Assembly: GCF_024055635.1 (NCBI RefSeq)
Contig: NZ_JAMXMB010000032.1
Span: forward strand, 62,001 to 126,000
Reading direction: 5' to 3'
Length of the DNA stretch: 64,000 nt
Source of the DNA: Microbacterium yannicii
Lineage (GTDB): Bacteria > Actinomycetota > Actinomycetes > Actinomycetales > Microbacteriaceae
Position 1 is the first letter of the stretch, and each line of letters opens with the position of its first letter. Below the pieces are notes generated by a model that did not search any database, was not told where the DNA came from, and was given only the letters and a program-made list of their open reading frames with translations. The translations under genes were made by a program, and so were the position numbers. Positions 50,007-58,229 of the stretch are shown here, in pieces.

Positions 50007-51245
50007 CTAGGCCATCCACGACGTGCGGCCGAAGCGCTCCCAGCGCTCGACGACACGCGGGCTCGCGGCATCCGGATCCGGCTCGTAGACCGCGCGCCCT
50101 TCGATGAACACGCGCTGCACGCGCGAATCGACTGCCAACGGGTCGCCCGACCACACGACGACGTCGCCGTCGCGTCCCGGTTCGAGGGCGCCGACCCGCT
50201 CGTTCAGGCGCAGGATGTCGGCAGGGTTGGTGGTGAGCGCCTGGAGGGCGGTGTCGGCGGAAAGGCCGTCGCGCACGGCGAGGATCGCCTGCAGGCGGAT
50301 CTGGTCGATCGGCACCACCGGGTGGTCGGTCGTGATGGCGACCTTGACCCCGGCTTCGGCGAGGAGTGCGAGGTTGCCGATGGCGCGGTCGCGCAGCTCC
50401 ACCTTGGAGCGCGAGGTCAGGAGAGGTCCGAAGATCACCGGGATCTGCTTCTCGGCGAGCACGTCGGCGATCTTGTGCGCCTCGGTGCCGTGGTTGACGA
50501 TCAGCGCGTACCCGAATTCCTCCGACAGCCGGATCGCGGTGGCGATGTCGTCGTGGCGGTGGCAGTGCTGATCCCAGAGCAGCTCGCCCGACAGGACGGC
50601 CGCCAGTGTCTCCTTGCCCAGGTCGCGCTCGAACGGCTCGTCCTTGTCGGCGGCGGCCGTGCGCTTGTCGGCGTAGGTCTGGGCGGCGACGAACGCGTCG
50701 CGGAGCACGGATGCCACGCCCAGACGCGTCGACGGGGTCTGCTTCTTGTCGCCGTACACGCGCTTCGGGTTCTCGCCGAGCGCGGACTTGACGGAGACGT
50801 CGGCGGCGAGGATCTGCTCGTCGACGGTGCGACCGCCCCACGTCTTGATGGCGACCGTACGCCCGCCGATCGGGTTGCCCGAGCCGGGCTTGATGACGGC
50901 CGTCGTCACGCCGCCGCGCAGGGCGTCGCGGAAGCCGACCTCTTCGATGTCGATGCCGTCGAGCGCGCGGAACCGCGATCCGTTCGGATCGGTCATCTCG
51001 TTCGTGTCGTTGCCCGACCACCCCTCTCCGTCCTCGTGGACGCCGAGGTGGCCGTGCGACTCCACGAAGCCCGGGACGACCCAGCTCCCCGTGGCGTCGA
51101 CCACTTCGGCGCCGTCGGGTACCGCGGTGTCGGGCCCGCCGACGGCGGTGATGACGCCGTCGGTGACGACGACGGTGCCGTTCTCGATGGGGTCGGAGCT
51201 GACAGGGACGACGTAGCCGCCGGTCACGGCGATGATGCGAGCCAT
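50007..51245 (-). CDS. Amidohydrolase (imidazolonepropionase-like)
   Basis: A 412-residue metal-dependent hydrolase. The first metal motif is SHGHLGVHEDG (about 64-74). Later histidines lie in WDQHCHRHDDI, LIVNHGTEAHK and ITTDHPVVP (catalytic aspartate). The N-terminal beta-sandwich (GYVVPVSSDPIENGTVVV) and C-terminal continuation are normal. The pattern fits the group annotated as amidohydrolase/imidazolonepropionase-related peptidases; substrate unknown. ATG without ribosome-binding site, 7 nt after TAGGTT. The MFS gene follows 16 bp downstream. Confidence 0.88.
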   Translation of the reverse strand: MARIIAVTGGYVVPVSSDPIENGTVVVTDGVITAVGGPDTAVPDGAEVVDATGSWVVPGFVESHGHLGVHEDGEGWSGNDTNEMTDPNGSRFRALDGIDIEEVGFRDALRGGVTTAVIKPGSGNPIGGRTVAIKTWGGRTVDEQILAADVSVKSALGENPKRVYGDKKQTPSTRLGVASVLRDAFVAAQTYADKRTAAADKDEPFERDLGKETLAAVLSGELLWDQHCHRHDDIATAIRLSEEFGYALIVNHGTEAHKIADVLAEKQIPVIFGPLLTSRSKVELRDRAIGNLALLAEAGVKVAITTDHPVVPIDQIRLQAILAVRDGLSADTALQALTTNPADILRLNERVGALEPGRDGDVVVWSGDPLAVDSRVQRVFIEGRAVYEPDPDAASPRVVERWERFGRTSWMA

Positions 51246-51252
51246 GCTCTCC

Positions 51253-51258
51253 AACCTA
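51253..51258 (-). promoter_or_regulatory. -10 element of the amidohydrolase gene, leaderless
   Basis: TAGGTT on the minus strand, 7 nt before the ATG at 51245. Confidence 0.5.
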
Positions 51259-51274
51259 CGCCGCGCGGGCGGGG

Positions 51275-51841
51275 TCACCCGAGCGGCGGACGCTCCAGCA
51301 CCATGGGCACGTACTCGAGCAGCTGGCTGCGCTGGTCGAAGGTGCGCGACTCGACGAGGTCCAGCCGCACGTCGGGGTAGCCGTCGAAGATCCGCTCCTG
51401 CCCGGTCGCGCCGGTGATCACCGGGAACACGACGACGCGGTAGCGGTCGACCAGGCCGGCGCGGAGGAGCGAGCGGCAGAGTGAGACGCTGCCGAGCGTG
51501 CGCAGCGGACGGTCGGACTCCTCCTTCAGCCGCCGCACGAAGTCGACCGCATCCTCGCGGACCAGCACGGAGTTCGCCCAGCCGAGGGGCTCCTCGAGCG
51601 TGGACGAGAAGACGTACTTCTGCACGCCGTTGAGCACGTCGGTGCCCTCTTCGCCGCCCGCGGTGAGCTCCGACATCACCCGGTAGGTCGTCGCGCCCAT
51701 CAGGAGCGGGTAGTCCTTGTCGGGCAGCTCCTCCAGCCAGCCGAGATACTCGGGGCCCTCCATCCCCCACCATCCCGGCCAGCCCTCGGCGGCGCCGTAG
51801 CCGTCGAGCGACATGATGAAGTCGATCGTCAGGTTCTGCAT
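51275..51841 (-). CDS. Dihydrofolate-reductase-like (RibD_C domain) protein
   Basis: A 188-residue reductase-fold protein: TIDFIMSLDGYGA (strand 1, 4-16), LLMGATTYRVM, YVFSSTLEEPLGWANS, and LRTLGSVSLCRSLLRAGLVDRY. The family contains NADPH-dependent reductases of unknown substrate. ATG preceded by AGGAGG at 7 nt; the in-frame extension to 52069 is not conserved. It is 29 bp upstream of the leaderless amidohydrolase, but that gene has its own promoter. Confidence 0.85.
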   Translation of the reverse strand: MQNLTIDFIMSLDGYGAAEGWPGWWGMEGPEYLGWLEELPDKDYPLLMGATTYRVMSELTAGGEEGTDVLNGVQKYVFSSTLEEPLGWANSVLVREDAVDFVRRLKEESDRPLRTLGSVSLCRSLLRAGLVDRYRVVVFPVITGATGQERIFDGYPDVRLDLVESRTFDQRSQLLEYVPMVLERPPLG

Positions 51842-52001
51842 CTGAGCCTCCTGCGCGTTCCGTCGCCCGCGCGAGCGCGCGGGCGTCACTTCTCGAGTGG
51901 ATGCCTCGGGCACGAGGGTAATCGCGGGCCCCAGCTGACGGAACCCCGCCGCCGGGATGAGGGCGACGGCTGCGATGTCCCCCGGCACGTGCCGACGCGG
52001 A

Positions 52002-52451
52002 TCAGATCTCGCGTTGCAGCAACACAGGTGACGGCGCGAAACCCGCGCGGCGATAGAGGTCGATCGCACGGGTACTCGAGTGCACGGTCACCCGGGGAAT
52101 GGCGCGCCGGTCTGCGGCATCGCACAACGACCGGACCAACTCCGCGCCCACGCCGCGCCCACGGTGCGACGGGATCACGAACACGCTCTGCACGTCCGCG
52201 GAGTGACGACTCACGTCGCCGAGATTGGGGGCCCGCTCGAAGACCACCATCCAGGCCATGCCGACCAACTGACCATCATCGTCGGCCACAGCGCACACGA
52301 CGTCTGATCGCCGCAGCCACTCGTCCAGCGCGATCGTCAGCTGTTCGCTCTCACCGGCTTCCGCCTGCCGTCCCGCCCACTGAGTCTTCAACTCGACCAG
52401 GCCGGCCACATCCGGCGGAGCAGCGAACCGAACCACGACGCTGTCGATCAT
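52002..52451 (-). CDS. GNAT family N-acetyltransferase
   Basis: A 149-residue acetyl-CoA-dependent acetyltransferase. Core motif A is VQSVFVIPSHRGRGVGAELV (about 88-107) with the pantetheine loop RGRGVG. The closing VTVHSSTRAIDLYRRAGF is typical motif B. The substrate cannot be deduced. ATG 52451 chosen over in-frame GTG at 52457; no strong ribosome-binding site. Confidence 0.88.
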   Translation of the reverse strand: MIDSVVVRFAAPPDVAGLVELKTQWAGRQAEAGESEQLTIALDEWLRRSDVVCAVADDDGQLVGMAWMVVFERAPNLGDVSRHSADVQSVFVIPSHRGRGVGAELVRSLCDAADRRAIPRVTVHSSTRAIDLYRRAGFAPSPVLLQREI

Positions 52452-52607
52452 GGCCACAGCCTGTCAGAGACCGAGTGGCGGGGAACATTCTCGGCAGTGC
52501 GGCGAGCTGACTCCGCCGGAAGGAACCTCCGGTTCGGGCCGCGGCTCGTCGGCGCGCGATGGCGAGCATCACCGCTCGGGACATCCGCGGGGCCGGGTCG
52601 TCAAGAG

Positions 52608-53369
52608 CTACGCGAACATCTGGCGCAGCACGTCGAGGTCGCCGACGTCGAGTGCCTGCGCGATCACCTCGGCCTCGGCCGGGTCGGGGAAGAGGCCGGA
52701 CAATTCGTTCGCGAAGATGTCACGCATCCGGTCGAGATCGCCGGCCTGCGCCGCAGCACTCATGGCTTCGACCGCCAGCTGGTACGGAATCTGCTGGTAT
52801 CCGGCAGGCGCGGTCACGGGGTTGTAGTACGGCACCCACGGGATCGTCGGGTCGGGGTGGAGCAGCAGCACCTCGCCGGGCTGGATCGTGCGCGTGTGGT
52901 TCAGGGTCGCGATCGTGAGCGCGTTGGCGATGCAGAACCGGTCCCCGATGGCGAACAGCGCGTCACCCGCCGCGACCGTGTAGGTCTTGATCCGACCCTC
53001 GCCGTCGAGGCCCACCGTGCCCGCCGCGAATTCACGCTCCCCACGGTCGGCCAGGTCGCCGTTCAGGCGCGCGCTGGTCTGTCCCATGTGGAGCCAGATC
53101 GGCTTCTCGCAGCCCTCGGGCGTGTTCTTCGGGATCGCGGTCCCGTTCCCGACGTACACGTAGCCGTCACCCAGCTCGTCGATCATGTCCTCGCCGATCG
53201 CGTCATCCTCTGCGGTTCCCGGCTCGACGGCGGGCTGCTCGGTCGGCTGGAAGATCGGCCAAGACGACAGAGAGCCCTGCACCGAGGCGATGGCGGGCGC
53301 TGCGAGCGCCACCAGACCGCCGACGACGAGCACGACGACGCCCGTGGTGATCTTGGCGGCGAGGTTCAT
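52608..53369 (-). CDS. Membrane-anchored LysM-like protein
   Basis: A 253-residue protein: a signal-anchor helix (5-28), an extracytoplasmic segment, then a LysM-like fold at about 133-172 (TYTVAAGDALFAIGDRF, then LNHTRTIQPGEVLLL), suggesting peptidoglycan contact. The C-terminal 60 residues are two acidic helices (AQAGDLDRMRDIFANELSG). Two conserved-looking cysteines (in EGCEKP and RFCIAN) may form a disulfide. No enzyme domain is seen. ATG with AGGTT-like weak site upstream. Confidence 0.75.
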   Translation of the reverse strand: MNLAAKITTGVVVLVVGGLVALAAPAIASVQGSLSSWPIFQPTEQPAVEPGTAEDDAIGEDMIDELGDGYVYVGNGTAIPKNTPEGCEKPIWLHMGQTSARLNGDLADRGEREFAAGTVGLDGEGRIKTYTVAAGDALFAIGDRFCIANALTIATLNHTRTIQPGEVLLLHPDPTIPWVPYYNPVTAPAGYQQIPYQLAVEAMSAAAQAGDLDRMRDIFANELSGLFPDPAEAEVIAQALDVGDLDVLRQMFA

Positions 53370-53472
53370 GGAACGAACCTAATGGGACTTGGTGTCCCTA
53401 AGCCATGGTCGTGTGTGCCGCGGAACTCAATGAGCTCCGCATCGGCGATCTCCTGCGTTGGGCCTCGGATCG

Positions 53473-53733
53473 CTACGGCCGCATGCGGCGCTCGCGCACC
53501 ATGCGCGCAAGGGTGTAGACCGCGGCTCCGGCACCGAACGCCAGCAGACCCGCAAGCGCCGCCATCAGCAGTCCGCCGAGGACCTCGCCCGACGTCCACT
53601 GCTCCAAGACACCGGCGATCACAAAGGGGAGCAGGATGCTGCAGAAGAGGAGGAGCGCGCACGCCCAGAGCCCACGGCGCAAGCGAGTCTTGGGCGGCTT
53701 GCTGCGGCCGTAGGCGAACAGGGCCCAGGGCAT
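53473..53733 (-). CDS. Small two-helix membrane protein, unknown
   Basis: An 86-residue protein with two hydrophobic helices (about 20-44 and 50-76), a Lys/Arg-rich N-terminus and an Arg-rich end (RMVRERRMRP). No family recognised. It sits between the LysM-like gene and an esterase gene without obvious coupling. Confidence 0.55.
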   Translation of the reverse strand: MPWALFAYGRSKPPKTRLRRGLWACALLLFCSILLPFVIAGVLEQWTSGEVLGGLLMAALAGLLAFGAGAAVYTLARMVRERRMRP

Positions 53734-53841
53734 GGCGACCTCACGTCGACGGAAACTCGTGCCAGTGTCTCACGGCGTGGCGGGGCATCCGGAAGTCGTT
53801 TGGAGGCCGTGGCATCGGATGCCAAGGGTGCCTGCGGAGCG

Positions 53842-54804
53842 TTACTCGGTTGTCTGTCTCCGCTCGTGCGGGGCAGCCGAGGGCTCGAGGGCCTTCCGGA
53901 GCGCTTCGGCGGCGGCCGAATGGAACTGGGTGGTCACGCCGGCGTTGCGGAAGACGGCGTCGAAACCGTGGAAGACTCCCGGGATCTCGAGGACTTCGGT
54001 GGCGACGCCGGCTTCGCGGAGGCGTTCCGCGTAGGCGAGGTCTTCGTGGTGGAAGAGGTCGAGTGTGCCGACGCCGATCCAGGCGGGCGGCAGACCGGTG
54101 AGATGGTCGCGTCGTGCGGGCACGGAGTACCGCGGCACGTTCGGGCTGCCGGCCGGTGCCCCGAGGTAGGACTCCCAGCCGAAGCGGTTGCTGGAGGGCG
54201 GCCAGATGCGGACCTGTCGGGTGTCGATATCAGTGCGGAGCACGGTGCGGTCGTCGAGCATCGGGTACATGAGCAGTTGGAAGACGGGCTCCGCCGTGCC
54301 GTCATCGTGGAGTCTTTGAGTGAGAGCTGCGGCGAGGCCGCCGCCCGCGCTGCCTCCGCCGATCGCGATGCGATCAGGCTCGACACCCCACTCGGCGGCA
54401 CGGCCACGGATCTCGTGCCACCCGTCGTAGAGGTCGTCAAGGGCTGCCGGCGCGGGGTGCTCGGGCGCGAGCCGGTAGGAAGCGGCGAACACGACGATGC
54501 CGAGACGCTCGGCGAGTCCGATGAGGAAGCGGTCGTCCTGCTGCGGGGAACCCATCACGAGCCCGCCGCCATGGATCCAGAAAAATGCTGGACCGGTCCC
54601 GCCTGCGGCGCGCGGCCGGTAGACCCGGTACGGGAGCTCGCCGCCTGCGGTCGCGATGGTCAGGCTCGACACGTCGACATCGGGCGTGGACGCGCGCGGA
54701 CGGGGCGGCCTTCGAAACAGGCGCAGGGTGCGCCGCGAGACGCCGGCGCGAGGGAACCAGCGTGCAGCGCGGACGTCGGGGTGGAACGGTTCCGGTGTGG
54801 ACAT
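53842..54804 (-). CDS. Alpha/beta hydrolase, hormone-sensitive-lipase-type esterase
   Basis: A 320-residue esterase with intact oxyanion motif HGGG (FWIHGGGLVMGS, about 80-90), nucleophile motif GGSAGG (about 150-155), aspartate in GTLDLFHHED and histidine in GVFHGFD. This contrasts with the altered motif in the esterase at 260. ATG overlaps the SDR gene stop as TGATG, so they form an operon controlled from the MerR-type promoter upstream of the SDR gene. Confidence 0.9.
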   Translation of the reverse strand: MSTPEPFHPDVRAARWFPRAGVSRRTLRLFRRPPRPRASTPDVDVSSLTIATAGGELPYRVYRPRAAGGTGPAFFWIHGGGLVMGSPQQDDRFLIGLAERLGIVVFAASYRLAPEHPAPAALDDLYDGWHEIRGRAAEWGVEPDRIAIGGGSAGGGLAAALTQRLHDDGTAEPVFQLLMYPMLDDRTVLRTDIDTRQVRIWPPSSNRFGWESYLGAPAGSPNVPRYSVPARRDHLTGLPPAWIGVGTLDLFHHEDLAYAERLREAGVATEVLEIPGVFHGFDAVFRNAGVTTQFHSAAAEALRKALEPSAAPHERRQTTE

Positions 54805-55721
54805 CACGCCCCCGCCTTCACGGCCGCAGCGCCGGACGTCCGGTAGCTCCCGGTCCGAATGTCGTCGAGTATCGACCCGCCGACCGGTGCCCAATCGAAC
54901 GTCTCCCGCGCCTTGTCACCGGCGAGGGTGCCAGGAGCTCCGAGGATGAGCGCGAGAGGACCGAGCACGTCTGTCGCGGTCTCACGGGGAAGGGAGACCG
55001 TCTGGGCGTCGGTGATCGCGCTGATCGCTTCAGCGAGTTCCCGCATCGTGAATCGATGCTCTCCTTTCGCGTTGAACACGCCGGGAGTCGGCCGCTCGAG
55101 GGCGGCGACGTACAGGTCCGCCAGATCGTCGACGTGGATCGCATCCCAAGGCTGGCCTCCGTCATCGACGTAAGCGGCCGCACCCGTCGTTTCGGCGGCG
55201 CCGATCAGGCCGGTCACGAGGCCCGAACCCCCGCGTCCGTGCACGAGCGCGGCCCGGAACACGATCGGAGTGATGTCCGCAGCGCTCAGCACGACACGCT
55301 CGGCCTGGCTCTTGACGGGCTGCGCGCTGCGCTCCGGCAGGCGTGCGTCTTCGTCGCGAGGCTGGCCGGGATCGATCCCGTAGACCAACCCCGTGCTCGT
55401 GTGCAGCACCGGCTTGTCGGTTCCAGACGCACCCGCGCCTGCGACAAGGGCGGTGACCGCGGCGAGCTCCGCCGCGGCAGCCGCCTCGGACATGCTGCTG
55501 TCGAATGCCGCATGCACCACCGCATCCGCCGACATGGCAGCAGCGCGAAGCACATCGGTGTCGTCCAGCGAACCGCGCACGGCGCTGGCGCCTGCATCGG
55601 TCAGCCGTTCCGCACCCGCGGCGGTACGCGCGAGCGCGTCGACCTCGTGCCCTGCGGCGAGCAGCCGCTCCAGAAGAACCGAGCCCAGGTACCCGGTGCC
55701 GCCCGTGAGGAAGATCCTCAT
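54804..55721 (-). CDS. NAD-dependent epimerase/dehydratase family (extended SDR) protein
   Basis: A 305-residue Rossmann enzyme: GGTGYLGS at 7-14 binds the cofactor; LTGGTGY and VHAAFD follow. TSTGLVYG supplies Ser/Thr, but the classical YxxxK is replaced around KSQAERVVLSA; the tyrosine is missing, so activity as a standard dehydrogenase is uncertain. It resembles proteins annotated as NAD-dependent epimerase/dehydratase near MerR regulators. ATG with GAAAGGATGAG upstream. Divergent from merR across 91 bp carrying an elongated-spacer promoter. Confidence 0.85.
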   Translation of the reverse strand: MRIFLTGGTGYLGSVLLERLLAAGHEVDALARTAAGAERLTDAGASAVRGSLDDTDVLRAAAMSADAVVHAAFDSSMSEAAAAAELAAVTALVAGAGASGTDKPVLHTSTGLVYGIDPGQPRDEDARLPERSAQPVKSQAERVVLSAADITPIVFRAALVHGRGGSGLVTGLIGAAETTGAAAYVDDGGQPWDAIHVDDLADLYVAALERPTPGVFNAKGEHRFTMRELAEAISAITDAQTVSLPRETATDVLGPLALILGAPGTLAGDKARETFDWAPVGGSILDDIRTGSYRTSGAAAVKAGA

Positions 55722-55764
55722 CTCTCATCCTTTCCGTACGGGACCCTGCCCGGACAGGAACGAC

Positions 55765-55794
55765 GGTAAAGTGTGACGCTAACGTCAATGTCAA
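55765..55794 (-). promoter_or_regulatory. MerR-type promoter/operator of the SDR-esterase operon
   Basis: Minus strand: TTGACA (55794-55789), an 18-nt spacer containing the palindrome TGACG-TTAG-CGTCA (55774-55787), then TTTACC (55770-55765). An over-long spacer with a central palindrome is the hallmark of MerR-activated promoters. Confidence 0.75.
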
Positions 55795-55812
55795 GTCGGA
55801 AGGTGCGGCGTC

Positions 55813-56166
55813 ATGAGAATCGGAGAGCTCAGTCGCCAGACCGGGGCGAGTCCCCGCGCCATCCGCTACTACGAGCAGACGGGTCTGCTGCAGTCCGAGC
55901 GACAATCGAACGGATACCGCGAGTTCGATGACACCGCCATCCAGACCGTCACAACGATCCGCACCCTCTTCGAACTCGGCTTCCCCTCAGAACTCGTCTC
56001 CCGCGTGCTCCCCTGCACCGGAGAAGCCGGCCCCATCGCCGGCGAGTGCGGCGCCCTGATGCGGCGTGTCATCGAGATCCGCGACGAGATGGACGAGAAG
56101 GCGCGTCGACTCGACGCCACCCGCGATCAACTCACGCAGTTCCTCGAGACCGCGAACCGGCGATAG
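55813..56166 (+). CDS. MerR family transcriptional regulator
   Basis: A 117-residue regulator with the MerR DNA-binding head (MRIGELSRQTGASPRAIRYYE, then GLLQSERQSNGYREFD) and a coiled-coil dimer helix at about 82-112. It lacks a large ligand domain. A single Cys lies at LPCTGEAGPIAGEC, with a second ten residues later, so redox or metal sensing is possible. Divergent from the SDR-esterase operon, which it probably activates by twisting the elongated promoter. ATG with GGAAGG upstream. Confidence 0.9.
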   Translation: MRIGELSRQTGASPRAIRYYEQTGLLQSERQSNGYREFDDTAIQTVTTIRTLFELGFPSELVSRVLPCTGEAGPIAGECGALMRRVIEIRDEMDEKARRLDATRDQLTQFLETANRR

Positions 56167-56231
56167 CGACACTCGACCCACGCGTCGCGCGGTTGTCGGC
56201 GTCGCCACGTCGCGATGCCCGTACACGACGA

Positions 56232-57617
56232 CTACCCGAAGTCGCCCGGGGCCATGTCGGTGAAGCGCGAGAAGTGGCCCTGGAACGCGACGGTGATCGT
56301 GTCGGTCGGGCCGTTGCGGTGCTTGGCGACGATGAGGTCCGCCTCGCCGGCGCGCGGCGAGTCCTTCTCGTACGCGGCCTCGCGGTGCAGCAGCACCACC
56401 ATGTCGGCGTCCTGCTCGATCGAGCCCGACTCACGTAGGTCCGACAGGGCGGGCTTCTTGTCGGCGCGCTGCTCGGCACCACGGTTCAGCTGCGAGAGGG
56501 CGATGACGGGAACGCCGAGCTCCTTCGCGAGCAGCTTGAGGGCTCGCGAGAACTCCGAGACCTCCTGCTGACGCGACTCCACGCGCTTGCCCGAGGTCAT
56601 GAGCTGCAGGTAGTCGATGACGACGAGCTTCAGGCCCGCGCGCTGCTTGAGTCGCCGGCACTTCGCCCGGATCTCGACGAGCGTCATGTTCGGGCTGTCG
56701 TCGATATAGAGAGGAGCGTCATTGATGCGGCCACGCGTCGCCGCGACGGTGGTCCAGTCGCGCGAGTCGAGCGTGCCCTTGCGCATCGACTGCAGCGGGA
56801 TCGCGCCCTCAGCGCTCAGCAGGCGCATCGCGATCTCGCTGCGGCCCATCTCGAGCGAGAAGAAGATCGTCGGCATGTCGTGCTTGACCGCGGCGGAACG
56901 GGCGAAGTCGAGGGCGAGCGTCGACTTACCCATGGCGGGGCGCGCCGCGATGATGATCATCTGGCCCGGGTGCAGGCCGTTGGTGAGGGCGTCCAGACCC
57001 GAGAAGCCGGTCGGGATGCCGGTCATTTGGCCGTCGCGACCGCGCGCGGCCTCGATCTCTTCGACGGCGGCGTCCACCGCGATCGTGAGCGGCACGTAGT
57101 CCTCGGCCGCCTCGGCGCCGGTCACCGAGTAGATCTCGGCCTGGGCGTTGTTCACGAGGTCCAGCGCTTCGCCCTGACCCGAATACCCCATCTGCACGAT
57201 GCGGGTGCCGGCATCCACCAGGCGGCGCAGCAGCGCGCGCTCCGACACGATCGAGGCGTAGTACCCGGCGTTGGCCGCCGTCGGCACGATCGACGTCAGC
57301 GTGTGAAGGTAGTCGGCACCGCCGGCCCGCTGCAGCTCGCCGGTCTTGATGAGCTCGTCGGTGACCGCGACGACGTCGGTCGGCTCGCCGTGCGAGTAGA
57401 GGGTGAGGATCGCCTCGAAGATCAGCTCGTGCTTCGGCACATAGAAGTCGGCGCCCCGGAGGGTCTCGATGACGTCGGCGACGGCATCCTTCGACAGGAG
57501 CATGCCGCCGAGCGCGCTCTGCTCGGCGAGAAGGTCGTGCGGGGGAGTGCGCTCGAAGTCGCGGCGCTCACCACGAGGACCTCCCATGCGCTCATCGGAG
57601 ATGTCGGCGATCGACAT
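56232..57617 (-). CDS. dnaB: Replicative DNA helicase DnaB
   Basis: A 461-residue hexameric helicase that unwinds DNA at the replication fork. The N-terminal domain (about 25-130) contains PHDLLAEQSALGGMLLS. The RecA-like domain has Walker A ARPAMGKST at 225-233, SLEMGRSEIAMRLLS, Walker B VVIDYLQLM and LSQLNRGAEQR. There is no intein, unlike several actinobacterial homologues. ATG preceded by AAGGAGGA. In actinobacteria it typically neighbours rplI-rpsR-ssb, which lie 5 kb away here on the same strand. The 250 bp upstream hold DnaA-box-like repeats. Confidence 0.97.
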   Translation of the reverse strand: MSIADISDERMGGPRGERRDFERTPPHDLLAEQSALGGMLLSKDAVADVIETLRGADFYVPKHELIFEAILTLYSHGEPTDVVAVTDELIKTGELQRAGGADYLHTLTSIVPTAANAGYYASIVSERALLRRLVDAGTRIVQMGYSGQGEALDLVNNAQAEIYSVTGAEAAEDYVPLTIAVDAAVEEIEAARGRDGQMTGIPTGFSGLDALTNGLHPGQMIIIAARPAMGKSTLALDFARSAAVKHDMPTIFFSLEMGRSEIAMRLLSAEGAIPLQSMRKGTLDSRDWTTVAATRGRINDAPLYIDDSPNMTLVEIRAKCRRLKQRAGLKLVVIDYLQLMTSGKRVESRQQEVSEFSRALKLLAKELGVPVIALSQLNRGAEQRADKKPALSDLRESGSIEQDADMVVLLHREAAYEKDSPRAGEADLIVAKHRNGPTDTITVAFQGHFSRFTDMAPGDFG

Positions 57618-58229
57618 AGGCTGCGAGTCCTCCTTATCGTTCGTTCACATCGTCCGAGTTGTCATGGCACGAGCGGGCGCGACTCGCCGGGCACGCGTGT
57701 GAGCGTGCACGGGCTGATCGCGGGATGCCGCAGCATCCCGCTTCCCCGTCGACCCCCGTGAGCGATCCCCTTTGCCGCTGCCACGCCGTTGTGTCCAGCA
57801 CTGAGGCGCGCGCCACGAGTGGGCCGCACCCCACGCTAAGGACGACCTCCGACACGCGCAACACGACCTGTGGATAACTCTGTGGAGAGCCTGCGTGAAA
57901 CGCCGACACGCCTGTGAACAACCGCTGTGGAGAACTCGCTGCTTTTCGAGCAGGATCTCCACAGAAAGCGCCGCTGACCAGCCGATGCCTCCTCCACAAC
58001 CTGTGGAGAGGGATGTGATTGAAGTCGGGGTTGAAGGTTGGAGTGTGCATCACCCCCTGTGCACAATTCCGGGGACAGAGACACACCGTGCGCGCGATGA
58101 GCAGCGATCCGGATTCTTCGCGAGAGGGGTCTGGACAGGGCGACCGGCCAGGCGGTATCGTCGCAGGTCCAGGCACCCCTACGCACGATCCGTCCGGAAC
58201 GTGCGGCTCTTTCGTCGTGGGAGGTGAAC
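57618..58229. other. Intergenic region upstream of dnaB with DnaA-box-like cluster
   Basis: About 610 bp without a gene. The dnaB-proximal 250 bp show nothing recognisable beyond the ribosome-binding site. The middle holds a run of DnaA-box-like words (57869-58066). The end carries the ribosome-binding site GGGAGG (58219-58224) of the exported-protein gene. Confidence 0.7.
57869..58066. promoter_or_regulatory. Cluster of DnaA-box-like sequences
   Basis: Perfect TTATCCACA (as TGTGGATAA, 57869-57877). Near matches: TGTGGAGAG (57881), TGTGAACAA (57913), TGTGGAGAA (57926), ATCTCCACA (57955), a TCCACAACCTGTGGA palindrome (57994-58008) and TGTGCACAA (58058). About eight 9-mers in 200 bp is far above chance at this GC. 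It may let DnaA regulate dnaB or titrate DnaA; it is not oriC by context, since dnaA/dnaN are absent. Confidence 0.7.

Noticed and set aside
56232..57617. Intein in dnaB
   Set aside because: Length is 461 residues and motifs are continuous across the usual insertion sites.
57869..58066. Chromosomal origin (oriC)
   Set aside because: No dnaA, dnaN, rpmH or recF nearby and no AT-rich unwinding stretch; it is kept only as a DnaA-box-like cluster.
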